A stretch of 64,000 bases of DNA, from NCBI RefSeq assembly GCF_020085105.1, contig NC_058062.1, positions 25,019,562 to 25,083,561 on the forward strand, in the 5' to 3' direction. Each line of letters opens with the position of its first letter. The stretch's first letter is position 1. Below, in pieces: positions 1 to 52,852 of this stretch. The DNA comes from Siniperca chuatsi (Eukaryota; Chordata; Actinopteri; Centrarchiformes; Sinipercidae). Under the pieces are notes generated by a model that did not search any database, had not been told where the DNA came from, and worked only from the letters and a program-made list of their open reading frames with translations. Position numbers and translations under genes: made by a program.

Positions 1-1184
1 TGACCTGTGAACAGGTCTTTGGGACTCAGGAGTCCTCTGGACTGCTTCTAACCTCTCTCAGACTTAGGAGCTATGCTTTGTGAATTACTCTCAAAATCTT
101 AGAGTCTTGAAGTTAGGACTGACACAAACATTATTTTTAGGAGATCCTCTTAACTCAGCCAGTTAGCAGCTACTTTTAGGATATTTTGTGAATACAGCCC
201 CTGATCCCCTCTAGAGCAGCCCCCAACATTTCAGTATGGAGCCTGGTCATTTAGGACTGAGGGGTATCTTTGTAATTAGAGGTGGATTCAGTGGGGACCT
301 AGGCCTCTGTCTCCACACTGCCCGACACTAGTCCGTCCAGAGAATCGCCAGCCACCAGGGCTTGGTCAGAGGCGCCTCATCCTCATCATCCTGTCTACTA
401 GAGGTCTTCACTGGCCCTTTTTGTGTCTAGTATAGCAGGACTATCAGTCTGATTATGTGGTGCATCATAATCATCACAGGATGATGAGGCATATGTAGCG
501 TGTGAAGTGTGACGTGCAGGAACAATGACACGTATTGCTGATCTTTTCCACTGCGGCTGCTCGTTAAGTGGCGGAGCTTCGTGCCGCTACCAGTATTGGT
601 CTACTTTCTCTGTTTGGGTGTGTTCGATTGGACCACTTTTGTTTATTTTTTATTAATGCACGTCAAGACCTCTATCGACTATCACTACTACCGTTGCTAC
701 TGGTAATGCTGTTGTCACCTCTACTAGCATTATTGCTACTACCATTACTGCGCTCCATTCAATTAGCCAGAATGGCAGCATTTAATTCATGAACTTTTAT
801 AAGACAAGAAGGAAAGCTGAAATCCAAAACTTTCCATATGTTGTCACCCTCCAACTCCAACAAAGATTGTCCACCACACGTCACGCTTGTTAGGCCAGGC
901 ACTCACTAGATGTCACTATATCCTCTTTGGATGGGTCAGGTAATGTGATATGTCATCTATTGGATGCCTGGCCTTGTCGTTGTGGGTATTTAGCAATTAT
1001 TAACTTCAGTGGCACCCAAAAACTCGATCAATACTTTTCAAGAGCAGAGTATTGAGAGTGTGTCAAATCATGGTAAATATGGCAGTTTTAGCATTTTATA
1101 ATACTCAACGATACAGATGGGACATTGGAGCAAAATATTATCTAAAAAACAAATACATTTTAGCATTAATGCAGCCATTCTTAC
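1..1184. other. Last visible intron of PRR12 (intron 15)
   Basis: Searched for the missing last exon (expected to encode NQPWLEQLFDSF or similar) and did not find it. No other coding signal; the short open frames here have no similarity I recognise. Confidence 0.5.
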
Positions 1185-42870
<41,686 letters not shown>

Positions 42871-42928
42871 GAAAGAAAGGGCTGGATGAAGATGGACAGA
42901 TAGCGAGGGGGAGGGGAGGGAGGAATGT

Positions 42929-42956
42929 CTTCTCTTCTCTTCTCTTCTCTTCTCTG
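42929..42956. repeat. (TTCTC)n pentanucleotide repeat in probable PRR12 5' UTR
   Basis: About five to six copies of a TCTTC unit directly upstream (minus-strand sense) of the PRR12 start codon. Read on the minus strand it is a GAGAA-type purine repeat that would lie in the 5' UTR or core promoter. Confidence 0.8.
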
Positions 42957-43280
42957 CGCTCGCTTCTGTTTATTTCTCCGCTTGGCGAGCCTGTAGACTG
43001 GGAGGAATGGAGGGAGGCGAAGGAGCGAGAGGAGGGGAGGGGAGGGGGTCGCAGCAGCCAGGAGCACCTCCTCCCTCCTCTCCGCTCCCCATATATTTCA
43101 CTGTCTATTGTCTCCTGTGCTGAGCCGAGGCCCGGAGCAGCGCTGCTGTACGCGGCGCCGCTGCGTCCGCATGGATCCAGCTCCCTCACAGCGCAGTCCA
43201 GCTACTTTCGCTCATTTTGTTCACGAGACGCCATTTTTAAGAGGAATGACTGGGCTGGCGTTCATCCTCTCCCTCCCTCG

Positions 43281-43289
43281 CTCCCTCCC

Positions 43290-43344
<55 letters not shown>

Positions 43345-43345
43345 T
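43281..43345. repeat. (TC)n(CA)n compound microsatellite
   Basis: Run of ctctct with a few interruptions followed by about 10 ca units, just upstream of the PRR12 5' region. Confidence 0.9.
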
Positions 43346-44740
43346 TTTGTCATGCACAGCAGCGCAGCGGTGTAGCTCCTGTAGGCAGCTGTATGTCTGG
43401 AAGAAACTGTTGCAACATGTAAAGAATGAGGCTGACATCCTCCAAGTGTGGACACATGTACTTGACAAGTTCCAGTAGATGAATAAGATGGCTGGAGGCA
43501 TGTGTAATTCTTATGGCATTTATTATATAAACATGTCTGAACCAATATGAATTGATTGTCTTCTGTTGCACTGCTCAGAAGTACCTTACAAACACAACAC
43601 AGGGTACAGTGCAACCACAAAAATACTCCCCACCCTCCGCTGCCCCCCCCCCCCTAAAGCATCACATCTGTAGTGGACGGACTACTGGCCAGCCAACACG
43701 CAGATCATACTGTCAGCAGTGTCCTAACTTCACTCATAAATACAGGATATCAAACAAGATGCAATATTTAAAAGTTCACCCAAACCACCAGTGCCCATCC
43801 AGAAGAGGCTCTGCCAGCCCCCTCATTCGTCGTCTCCTGGATCAGCGGGCTCTGATGGCGCACCCCTGTGGTCAAAGAGAGGAAAAATCTTTGTGAGCGT
43901 CTTTGCACAGCAGCAGGGTCCACGAAGGCCCCCCGGCCTGTGTGTTCACTCCCGGAGAAGGGGGCCGCATCCCGGGGGTCAGCTGCTGCCGTGTTCGGCT
44001 GGAGTGCAAAGGAAGGCGGTGAACTCTAATCAGTTACACCTTGAGAAATGAAACAGGCAATGCGTCTCAAGATCCACACAATACAACAGACACCTGCAAA
44101 TAGACAACACTGGATAGGCAACGCAAAACAAGTCCAATTTATCCACGCGAGAAGTTTTTCTCTTCCCATTCTCGTTATGTTTTGGTCTCCCGAAGGACCC
44201 GACAGACGGTTTAATGGCTTCGCCCTTCAGAAGTTCAGAAAGAGCCGACCTACGCGCCATTCCGGGCCGTTCTGCCGCTTCCATAACATCTTGTTCAGCT
44301 AAGTGACAAAAGCCGTGGCTGCATCCCGATCCAGGTGTATTCAAATCCAAAAGAAAGCCAAATAAAATGACTGATGATTTTCATCTAATATGTTCTTGTG
44401 TAAGATGATACATTTTGTAAGGAAAAGGGTTGGCATCAATCAATGAAATGTTTTTGTAAATTCTGATATATTATATTGTGTCTCTCTTTGAAAGACAAGG
44501 AAAGTGTTGGTGAGCTGTGGTTTAGTTATTTCTTGTTTTCCTTACAGTTATGATGTGTCACTTTTCCACATCGTGACGTGAATCAGTCTTACTCTGTGCT
44601 GCCATTCGTCCTGATACTCCGTGGTGTGTGTTTATGCAGATATATCAGTTGCACAGGTTGTGTGTCTGTTTTTTTCATGCTCATTTTTCTGTTGGATGAT
44701 GTAACATGGTGTATAGATGATGGTGGCTGAATGGAGTTGA
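43346..44740. other. PRRG2-PRR12 intergenic stretch
   Basis: No firm gene. A CpG-containing block at 43790-44350 keeps open frames on both strands. One candidate extra PRRG2 exon (43872-43998) is phase-compatible but unsupported. Confidence 0.4.
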
Positions 44741-44757
44741 ATATCCACGTGCTTCTT

Positions 44758-44763
44758 TTTAAT
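44758..44763 (-). terminator. prrg2: Possible PRRG2 poly(A) signal (ATTAAA)
   Basis: ATTAAA on the minus strand about 245 nt after the PRRG2 stop codon, a plausible 3' UTR length. It is a hexamer only; no transcript evidence is available. Confidence 0.3.
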
Positions 44764-45004
44764 TGAAATCAAGTTTGTTGCATTTCGGACTTGGGAAAAC
44801 CAAGGTGCCACGAAAGGTGTTTCTTTGTTAGAAATGGGTTATAAAATGTAGATTTTAACATACAGTACTTTTTTGTAAATAACTCGTCTTTTTTTCTGGC
44901 CCACGCCTGTATCCGTCTTTTTGTAGGTGTTTGGCTGGATCTTGGACCACTATGGACACTGGCCTGGATCCATGTAAGGAGCATGTGCACACCGGAACAT
45001 CCAC

Positions 45005-45152
45005 TTACCCTGAGTAAGGTGGTGGTGGGGCATCGTGCTGCCCACTGCTGTTGAGAGCCTCATTGTAGCTGGGTAGAGCTGGGACGATGATCCCAGCCAG
45101 GGGCACCGTCTCTGGGGCTGGACCTCCATCTGCTGCCATCCTCACCGGAGCT
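45005..45152 (-). CDS. prrg2: PRRG2 exon 5 (PPPY tail; stop inside a splice-donor-like site)
   Basis: Acceptor GGTTCAG|AGCTCCGG. It encodes VPALPSYNEALNSSGQHDAP then PPPYSG, and an in-frame TAA follows at 45007-45005. The TAA is part of TCAGG|GTAAGTGG, a near-consensus donor. If read through, the protein ends PPPPYSG at 194 aa, close to human length; I prefer this. If spliced, another C-terminus would replace the last residue. Confidence 0.85.
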
Positions 45153-47968
45153 CTGAACCAGCACACAGCACGACACACAGAAAGTGAACTCAGAAGAAAT
45201 CAGCAAGCCAGTTAAGTTACTGTAAAGCTAATCAAGTCGAAAGCAAACACGAATGGGCTCAGTACATTTGATGGCAAATATGTTTGATTTCCTGTTTTTC
45301 TACGTTGTGTTGTGTACAAGTGGACATTTTCAGACAGGGGGGTCACGTGACCTGTAGCCTTCACTGACCGCACCAGCCACTGCTGTGCGAGCTAGCGTAA
45401 CACTGCTAGCCTGCAGATCACTGTTGGCAGTGGGTTTGACTCAGTGTTACTGTCTGATCGCTGACTGCTGTCTTTGCACTGCAGCCAGGTGTTCCGTACA
45501 GAGTTACAGGATTTGTTTGCCAGGCACATTAAAGAAATTGAATACTGAATGAATTCATCAATGAATGAATACAAAATCTTGACAAGGTTGCATAGACGAT
45601 CACATGAGAACCACATCAGAGTGAACTTACTGGGCTGACCTCCGTCCAGCCTTGTTCTTGGCTTTGTAGCAGTAGATTCCCAGCACAGTGGCAATAACAG
45701 CAGACACTAGGACGGCCAGGATCCCTGCCACCAGCCCCGACACATCCACTCTGGGTGCATGCTCTTCAAAGACAAACATCATTAACATCAAACCTTCGTT
45801 TCTAAAACAGTTCTCAGACCAGTCAGTCACTAATCACTGCGGCTGAATATCAGCGCTGAGCATGACACCTGCTGCAGTTCTGAACTGTTGTCTGTCCAGT
45901 TCGACACTGAAGTTTGCAGCATAAGTAAGCACGCACACATTAAGGGCCTTTCTGTAGTAAGGAATGTATTGGGACTTCACTGTCGCAGATCTTTGATTAT
46001 GAAGGACAGCCTACTGAGATATTCTAAATGATGTAGCATTCAATAGCATCCCCAAACTGAACATCACAGAATGTCCTCTGTTGACAGCCATCACATTCAG
46101 GAGGACATTTAGGGACTTGGAGCTGTAGGCACTATGACAAAATCAGGGAGTGTACCTTTAACCACGCATATATATAATAAATTAGATATTAGCAATACAG
46201 AAATAATAATAATTATGATGTTAATTCTAATAATTATGAATGTATTGTTATGCATGTATTTTCAATGTGAAACACTACATTCTGCCCATAGACTACAATA
46301 ATGGTTAATATTCATCTTTTAAAGCATTACCTTGACTGTTGACATATTTGGTCCAAAATAATTCCTAAAAATGGAAGCAAAAGAAGATTTAATGAAGAAG
46401 CTTCATTAAAATAGAAGAAAAGAAACATCAAGTGGCGTGTCTTTTCTCAAATGCAAAACAAAAATGTTTTCTAAAGTATGTTTCGGTACAAATTCTGGGA
46501 GTTATTGTTCAATTAAATGGATACTGCAGTTTTTCTTCACTTAGAATGCAAATTCAGTCAAAATGTAACAGAAATGTTCAGGTGATGTCAGCCTGACTGT
46601 TCTCCCCCTCTGTTTAGGTCAGCTGAAAGGAGCTGCAGGATTCTCCATCCAAACCAGTGTACAGTAGAGAGACACCGGCTACAGCAGCATTACCGTCTGA
46701 GTGTCGTCCTCGAACACCTCCCTGGCCTCCTCGTAGCTGCACTTCTCTTCCACGCACTCCCTCTCCAGATTGTCAGCCACCACCAGCTCAAAGTCCCAGC
46801 TGTTGTAGAGCAGCGAGCGGGACAGGAAGGAGGTCGCTGACTGCGCGTCCACCAACACTGGATCTCCTGCAGGACACAGGCCATACAACTCACAGAGTTC
46901 ACACTGAGTGACAGAAGTGCTATTCTTTGTGAAAAATGAGTTTTCACTGTGTATCATTGCTCTGTACTCCAGCTCATAGGATTTCAAATGAAACAATGAC
47001 TGAGGTCAAAGTTCTTCTAGCATTAAAGGATAAAGCCTGTAATGTTCTTATCCCATGTGCAGAGTCAAACAGCCTGATGGACCTTCCTCCTCTGAGCCGC
47101 AGAGCTCCACTGTTGTCCACAAACTGTTAAAACCCATCAGTGAGCCGCACACACTGGAGTTTATTCTGCCTCAGCCCCACACACACCGTCCTGCTGCCCC
47201 AAACACTCACTACAGCACCACATGTGGATTCATCCGCCGCTGGAAATAGTCCCCAACAGATGCTCTGTTTCCTGCTGTTGGTCTGATAAAAACCACAGCG
47301 AGCAGCTGTTTGAGGAAAGGACTGAGGCTTTTTAAACAGGAAACGATATATCTGTGTTTTAAAGATTTCCGTCTTCTGCAGGAACCAATGGGCTCGCAGC
47401 GGAGAGCCGCAGACAGAGTAGCGGAGTCACACAGTATTGGGAGGTGAACTAGCTCGTTGTTGGTTTGGGTCTTTGTTGCATTCCATATTATATCACCCAG
47501 AAGGTGAAAGTTTGTGGGACTAGTAAGGTTGCAGAGTTGTTTCCAGAAGAAGTGAAATAAAGACGCTGTTCTTTGTTGAAACGAGCACACTGCTTAAATT
47601 AGACAGAGAGAAACTACAAAAGAAATGGTCAGTGGCTTAGAGGACCAAAATGAAAATAAAATGAAATGCTAAAATAGTTTCATAGTTAAAACAAATGTGT
47701 GAAAGGTGAACTAAACTAAGCTATGAGCTTAATTAAAAGTGAGGAAGTATTAAGATACATGTATTTTATAAAAATGAACCATAAATGAAATTCTAATAAA
47801 AAAGGTTTGAAATGTTCAGAAAGTTGTTTGGGTATAAACTGACCGACTCTGTGAGAAGAGGTGTGGTTTACCTGCAGTGTGTCTGGAGGTGACGGAGCAG
47901 TGGGCCAGCTGCAGCAGGGCCGGCACCAGCAGGGCCAGGGCCGGCACTAGAGTCCACACCGCTGCCAT
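45005..47968 (-). CDS. prrg2: PRRG2, vitamin-K-dependent Gla transmembrane protein
   Basis: Single-pass membrane protein of the proline-rich Gla family (TMG/PRGP). Exons: 47872-47968, 46694-46866, 46331-46364, 45631-45763, 45005-45152; the sum is 585 nt, giving 194 aa against 202 in human. Order: signal peptide MAAVWTLVPALALLVPALLQ (1-24 or so); propeptide and Gla domain with NLERECVEEKCSYEEAREVF (about 64-87), whose Glu residues would be gamma-carboxylated and whose two Cys form the small loop; a FW residue pair after it; one hydrophobic segment (about 109-135, LVAGILAVLVSAVIATVLGI); Lys/Arg stop-transfer; a cytoplasmic tail with LPSYNEAL and PPPPY, the WW-domain binding motif. It lies just upstream of PRR12 on the same strand, as in human. 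The C-terminus is ambiguous: see exon 5. Confidence 0.93.
45631..45763 (-). CDS. prrg2: PRRG2 exon 4 (transmembrane segment)
   Basis: 133 nt. Acceptor CTTTGAAG|AGCATGC, donor AGCCCA|GTAAGTTC. It encodes EHAPRVDVSG, the membrane span LVAGILAVLVSAVIATVLGI, then YCYKAKNKAGRRSA, whose basic residues place the following tail in the cytoplasm. Confidence 0.92.
46331..46364 (-). CDS. prrg2: PRRG2 exon 3 (34-nt microexon)
   Basis: Acceptor CATTTTTAG|GAATTATT, donor GTCAAG|GTAATG. It encodes ELFWTKYVNSQ plus one base. The FW pair matches human RFWESYIYNG. Both the phase and the position between the Gla and TM exons fit. Confidence 0.85.
46694..46866 (-). CDS. prrg2: PRRG2 exon 2 (propeptide and Gla domain)
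   Basis: 173 nt. Acceptor GTCCTGCAG|GAGATCC, donor CAGACG|GTAATGC. It encodes LLYNSWDFELVVADNLEREC then VEEKCSYEEAREVFEDDTQT, an unmistakable Gla domain. Confidence 0.95.
46880..47871. other. PRRG2 intron 1
   Basis: No exon or repeat recognised. Confidence 0.4.
47872..47968 (-). CDS. prrg2: PRRG2 exon 1 (signal peptide)
   Basis: 97 nt. ATG at 47968-47966, donor ACTGCAG|GTAAACC. It encodes a hydrophobic leader, MAAVWTLVPALALLVPALLQ, followed by LAHCSVTSRHTA. The remaining G joins GA of exon 2 as Gly. Confidence 0.88.
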
Positions 47969-48954
47969 TGAAGCCAAAGAGTCGACAAGGAAGAGAACTG
48001 ATCCCAGCGCGCCTGGCCTGAGGCTGAGGGTGGACAGGACGAGCCTCCTGTCTCGGCACTGAGCCTCCTTCCTTGGTCTGTCACAGCTTTGAAGAGGAAA
48101 ACGCCACTTCTTCTTCTAGGTTTTCAGAAACATGGAGAACGTGCTCTATGCTGAGTTAGTTTTGGGTTGAAACCGTCAGGCCACAAAGAGAGAGACGTCA
48201 CATCCCAAACCTGTTGGACAGCATACCAGCTGGAGGGAGGAACCTCCACCTCCCTGCCTGCCCGTCCACTCTACACACTTCCTTGTTTTGTCACTGCTAA
48301 AACTAAAGCAGTGGAATGAAACACACACCTTTTGGAGGCACAGAATTCTGCGAACATTGACTGTACAGCTGAGCGGATAGAATGAAAGCTGATATGTTGA
48401 ATAGACGAACAGCACGTCAGTAAAGTAGCCTTTACTCGACTCGACATTAAATGATGACATCAAATAAGAACATCACCATCCGGCTTGAAAAGAAAACCAA
48501 AGCTGACCAGGCAAACTCAGCTAAGGCATTATTACCTAATCTTGTCTAGTTTCTGATTCTTTTGGTTGCTATTGTGCTCATATGGTGCATTTTTCTAAAT
48601 GAGGGAGGGTTTCAGTAAATTCTCTTCTCACTCTTTGATGTCCTGCTTTGGGCCTACCTGCACTGGCCAAAGCAGGAATTATTTTGTCATTAGGTTTCTG
48701 ATTTCTCATTACTTCACTTAGCTGTGACCTGTGTGTGACAATACAAACAGTTCATTTAGAAATCGTCTGTGAATGAGATCCTGGTGATTTCAGCTGGAAC
48801 CTGACAATGACGCCACACTGGCTCCATCTTTTGCTTCAAAACAACAACCCCAGAGTACAGTGATAATCTAAACTAGCAGCTAAATGAATCTTAGGGTCCC
48901 ACAAAAAACGGAACACTTCTATTTTGAAATTAGCAGAAATGTTTTGCATTGACG

Positions 48955-49175
48955 ACTGTGGACGATCGGCAGTTCGATTCCGGCGGTTCCGACACTGAAC
49001 CCCAAATCACTCCCGAGGGCTGTGCCTCCAGTGTTGTGTGAATGATTAGTTAGTTTCTATGGACTGATGAGCAGTTCTGCCATCAGTGTGTGAGTGTGTG
49101 TGAATGGGGTGAATGGGATATGTAGTGGTCGGAAGACTAGAAAGGCGCTATACAAGTCCAGTCCATTTACCATTG
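48955..49175 (+). mobile_element. Probable tRNA-related SINE
   Basis: B-box-like gttcgattcc at 48972-48981, then the body tgtgtgtgaatggggtgaatgggatatgtag and tail ggtcggaagactagaaaggcgctatacaagtccagtccatttacc, common in fish genomes. The A box is not evident. Confidence 0.6.
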
Positions 49176-49707
49176 ACTGGCATCTGCCGGCCCACACCAG
49201 GTATCACGTCCTAGTACTTCCAAAATGGTGCGCTGTCAACATACATGCACGACACAGGGTACGCATCAGGGTATAGTCTCTGAACTGGGACACCTTCAGC
49301 ACCACTGCATTAGTGGCTCGGATGTAAAACGTGTAATCTTGTTCCTGGAGTCTTTCATGGACTCAACAAAATCCAAATTATGACTCACCCCTGAAGCCCT
49401 AAAACAATCCCTCAAAACTGAGACAGTTTGAAAAGTCATACAAGACACAAGAGGAAGACATGTTTGGGTAAACGTTTTAATGACTTTTATTTCAATACAA
49501 AACTGAGGATGTGAATTGTAAGGTAGATATAAATATGGATTCTTATGAAAAGGAAAAAGAAGAGAAACCAAACTGCCTGAAGCATTACAAATGTCAGATA
49601 CCAAACTGGATATCTGGAAAAGTACTGACAGATTTGTTTTCTTTTGTTCTTGGTGTGCATCATCTTGAGTTAATCTCTCTGTGCAAATAAAAAGCAGTGA
49701 GGAACAA

Positions 49708-49747
49708 ACATCCAGGCCACAGGATCAGGGTCCTGTGGCCTGGATGT
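49708..49747. repeat. Perfect 17-bp inverted repeat (hairpin)
   Basis: acatccaggccacagga at 49708-49724 is followed, after 6 nt, by its exact reverse complement at 49731-49747. Function unknown. Confidence 0.9.
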
Positions 49748-50179
49748 GCGCTCCGCCATGATATGTGCGTGGGAAGCTGGAGAGGACTGCTGGTTGCGCA
49801 TCCCTGTGGCTGCAATAGTGGCCTCTACTGGTCGGTTGAGGCTACTGCGCAGTTGGGGGCAGGGCGCAGGGGTGGGGGTGGGGATCTCACGTCTGTGGAG
49901 TTCGACAAATTTTGACAAAATAGTGGCAAAAATTAAGGCCAAACAAAAACACCCATTATTCCTGTCACGATGATGGACACCCTCGAACACACACTATGCA
50001 GAGGGGGCGGGGCCACCTTCAGGCTCCTGTGAGATTGTAATGGTGAAAATCTAGAAATCTCCAATGATATGTTGGGCGATACTAGAATAATACACACCTT
50101 CAGGACTGAAAGAACACGGCTTCCCATCCACTGCCAGACAAAACAGTCTAACCTCCAGCTCCACTTATTAGCTTTATCC

Positions 50180-51610
50180 ACAACTTTCAACCTCATATCA
50201 CCTTGCTCAGTTGTCATGGAGATGGCTTAGTTGTCATCATGTGGCCTCAGTGAGAAACTTCAGTCACGTGATAACAGGTGGTCGTACATGGTGAAGGGGG
50301 ACCCCCAGAAGCACCCCAGCGGGACTGTCAAAACAGTCGGCACTTACCTCCAACCATTCAACACCTCGAGATCCCTGCTGCTACACCCTAAAGACAGGCC
50401 CGCTCCTGAGAGGAAGACTGGAGTGGTCTATGATATCATCATGACATCACATGTGACAGCTGTGGGGAAGTTTGGGTTCGGGAGGCAGACACCATCTCCA
50501 GATTTAAGAGCAAGCTAAAGACTTTCCTCTTTGATAAAGCTTATAGTTAGGTCTGGCTCAGGTGAGTCCTGAACCATCCCTTAGTTATGCTGCTACAGGC
50601 CTAGACTGCTGGGAGACTTCCCATGATGCACCTCTTTCCTCTCTCCTCCTCTCCCTCTCCATCTGTTTGCATTTTTATCCCATTACTGCATGTTACTAAC
50701 TCGACATCTTCTCTCTCCCGTAGTTCTGTGCTTTCTCATTTCTCTCCTCTCTCCTTCTGTCGCTTTCAGCAGGTATTTCTGCCTCCAGAGCTGCAGAGAC
50801 TGGATCTGTGGTTGTGGGCCACCTGCTGCCCCCGTGTTCCTGCTCGACAACTGCTACTACAGTTGTTGTTATTGGCTCTGTTACTAATACTGTCATTATT
50901 ATTCCTATAGCTATCATTCCTATTATTTCTAATTTATTAATATTAACGCTATAATTACTATTCTACTATATAAAAAAAAAATTCTACGTGGTCTTTGCAT
51001 TGTGCCTCCCTAACACTATCCTCCCCTCTCAAAACCTAACACGGCAGCGGTGGATGGCCGCCCACCATTCAGTCTGTTTAAAGGAAGTTTTTCCTTGTCA
51101 CTGTCGCCAAGTGCTTGCTCATGGTGGGATTTGTTGGGTCTCTGTAATTAATATTATAAAGAGTTCTGTCTAGACCTGCTTTATAGGAAAAGCGCAATGA
51201 GATAACTTGTGTTGGCGCTATATAAATAAAATTGAATTGAACACTACATCAGTGACATCAGCAAGGAGCCTGGACAGGAGACTGAATGAACAGCAGAAAT
51301 AGACATCAGCTGTCTGTGAACTCCAGACCAAAACCTCTCACAGCATCCACTGGGAAGAGGTCAAAGGTCATCGAGCAGGAGTCAGGGACATGATGACAGG
51401 GGTTACCGTTTCTGCCCATATATGACCACTGCCATTACGTGAAGGAAGGTCCACACTTAGGTCATGTGATGACATTTTAGCCAGCTCCATGAATGATGCT
51501 GAATGAAGATCATGAGATGCAGTTGAAAGCTCGAGAGAAAGCTTGTAAGTGAACCTTGAGTTAGGATTATTTTGTTAAACTGCTGTACTCAAGGTCAAGA
51601 ATGAACTTTC
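50180..51610. repeat. Dispersed repeat related to 18276-18810, split by LINE tail
   Basis: Ends share ctcagttgtcatg (50200 region) and gagatgcagttgaaagctcgagaaagct...gtcaagaatgaactttcac (51510-51615) with the copy at 18276. A frame at 50380-50440 reads KDRPAPERKTGVVYDI, resembling the GIY-YIG endonuclease lead-in of Penelope-like elements. Interrupted by the L2 tail at 50460-51240. Confidence 0.5.
50460..51240 (+). mobile_element. L2-type LINE 3' end (subfamily of LINE C)
   Basis: Starts at FGFGRQTPSPDLRAS-like (human-readable remnant of WVREADTISTFK), continues through ctttcctctttgataaagcttatagtt, ccaccattcagtctg and ends ggcgctatataaataaaattg, parallel to 31240-32105. Confidence 0.85.
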
Positions 51611-51614
51611 ACCT

Positions 51615-52560
51615 GCTACCAGTTCATTCACAGACACTACTGTGTCGTCTTTGTGGTCAGTGGTGTTGATTTCTGTGAAAAACATCTTTATGCATATACC
51701 TCATTTTGAGACACTGAGCATGTAGATGGAAAAAACAAATGAATGGGAAAAAAGATATTAGTACCAGAATGCAGTCCACCTATCACCAAAACAGCGTATT
51801 TGTGTCAACCCAATATGTTGCCCACCGCTCAAATGTTGAAATGTGCAAACAGACACAAGTTCTGCTGTTCATGTAACCTTACATTAATCCAATTTGGAAT
51901 TCGACTCTTCCTCATCCAGCTAGTGTAGGGTGTGCATGGCTGAGGGACCAGCAGTTCCCCAACTGAAATAGTCTGATCTGGATCATGTACAATCTGATCA
52001 GGCCCTTGAATTGACATCTGGTATTTAAGGATGTTTTCAATATTCTGTCTCATTATGGCAACACAAGTGGAAAGATGGAGAGGGGGCAACAAAAAACAAA
52101 CACAGCAGCTGGAAACACAACTACAGCCTGGATCTGCTGCTACGTTTCCTCCCTTTCTTTTATAATTCTGCTGTGGAGCTCTGCTGCCCCCTGAAGGAAG
52201 GCCTGGAACATGACCTGTCTTTGGGCGTGCCACATGTCATGGGCAAGTTGAAATGTTACATGAACATTTTTGTACACTAAAGACATAGTATTATATGAGA
52301 TAAATTGTTCATGTGATTTTCCTAGCGCAGTCAGCTGTGCAGTGATGATGTCACAGCTGACATCAGTACCTGCAGGACGCGGCATCCTTTCTAACAGCAG
52401 TTTGGTCATTTCTACAACATGAGATAGTGTGATGATATTTCTATTTGTGGACACTAACTATGTACAGTAACATCATTATTACTCCATGTCACCAGTACAC
52501 CGGCCACAGCACTGACTTCCTGTTCCTCCACCAAACTAACTGCTGCTCCTCACACCTCTC
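51615..52560. other. Intergenic, downstream of RRAS
   Basis: No supported gene. A minus-strand open frame at 52140-52454 has no similarity I recognise. Confidence 0.35.
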
Positions 52561-52658
52561 CCTTTAGATCCTCTCATTCAAATAAAAGATTACACTGATT
52601 TAAAAGTTGCTTTTGGCAAAAGTGCAAATGAAACCATTTGGGAAGAAAATGATGCACC

Positions 52659-52659
<1 letters not shown>

Positions 52660-52694
<35 letters not shown>

Positions 52695-52712
52695 TATACA
52701 CGCACACACTCC
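52660..52712. repeat. (TC)n(CA)n microsatellite in RRAS 3' UTR region
   Basis: About 11 ct units followed by ca units with two interruptions, about 60 nt after the RRAS stop codon on the minus strand. Confidence 0.9.
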
Positions 52713-52764
52713 TTTTTGGACAAGCTGTAGAGGGACGAGGCTTTGGTGTCCATAGTAACAGTAC

Positions 52765-52852
52765 TTAGAGGAGGACACAGGGACAGCCACCACTCTTCTG
52801 TTTCCCTGTGTGATGAGCTGGAGGAGGAGGACACTCCATCTCCTGAAACCTT
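52765..52852 (-). CDS. rras: RRAS exon 6 (CAAX end)
   Basis: 88 nt. Acceptor TTCATCCACAG|AAGGTTTC, stop TAA at 52767-52765. Encodes [19 protein letters not shown] then SGGCPCVLL. The last eight residues equal the human R-Ras lipidation signal. Confidence 0.95.

Noticed and set aside
568..792. 74-codon leucine-rich open frame
   Set aside because: No family recognised, no splice context, lies in an intron; chance frame.
43872..43998. Sixth PRRG2 coding exon (42 codons)
   Set aside because: Phase fits, but the unspliced stop already gives a protein of human-like length, and the extra peptide resembles nothing I know; kept only as an alternative.
52140..52454. 104-codon minus-strand frame downstream of RRAS
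   Set aside because: No recognised similarity or splice signals; RRAS already ends at 52765.
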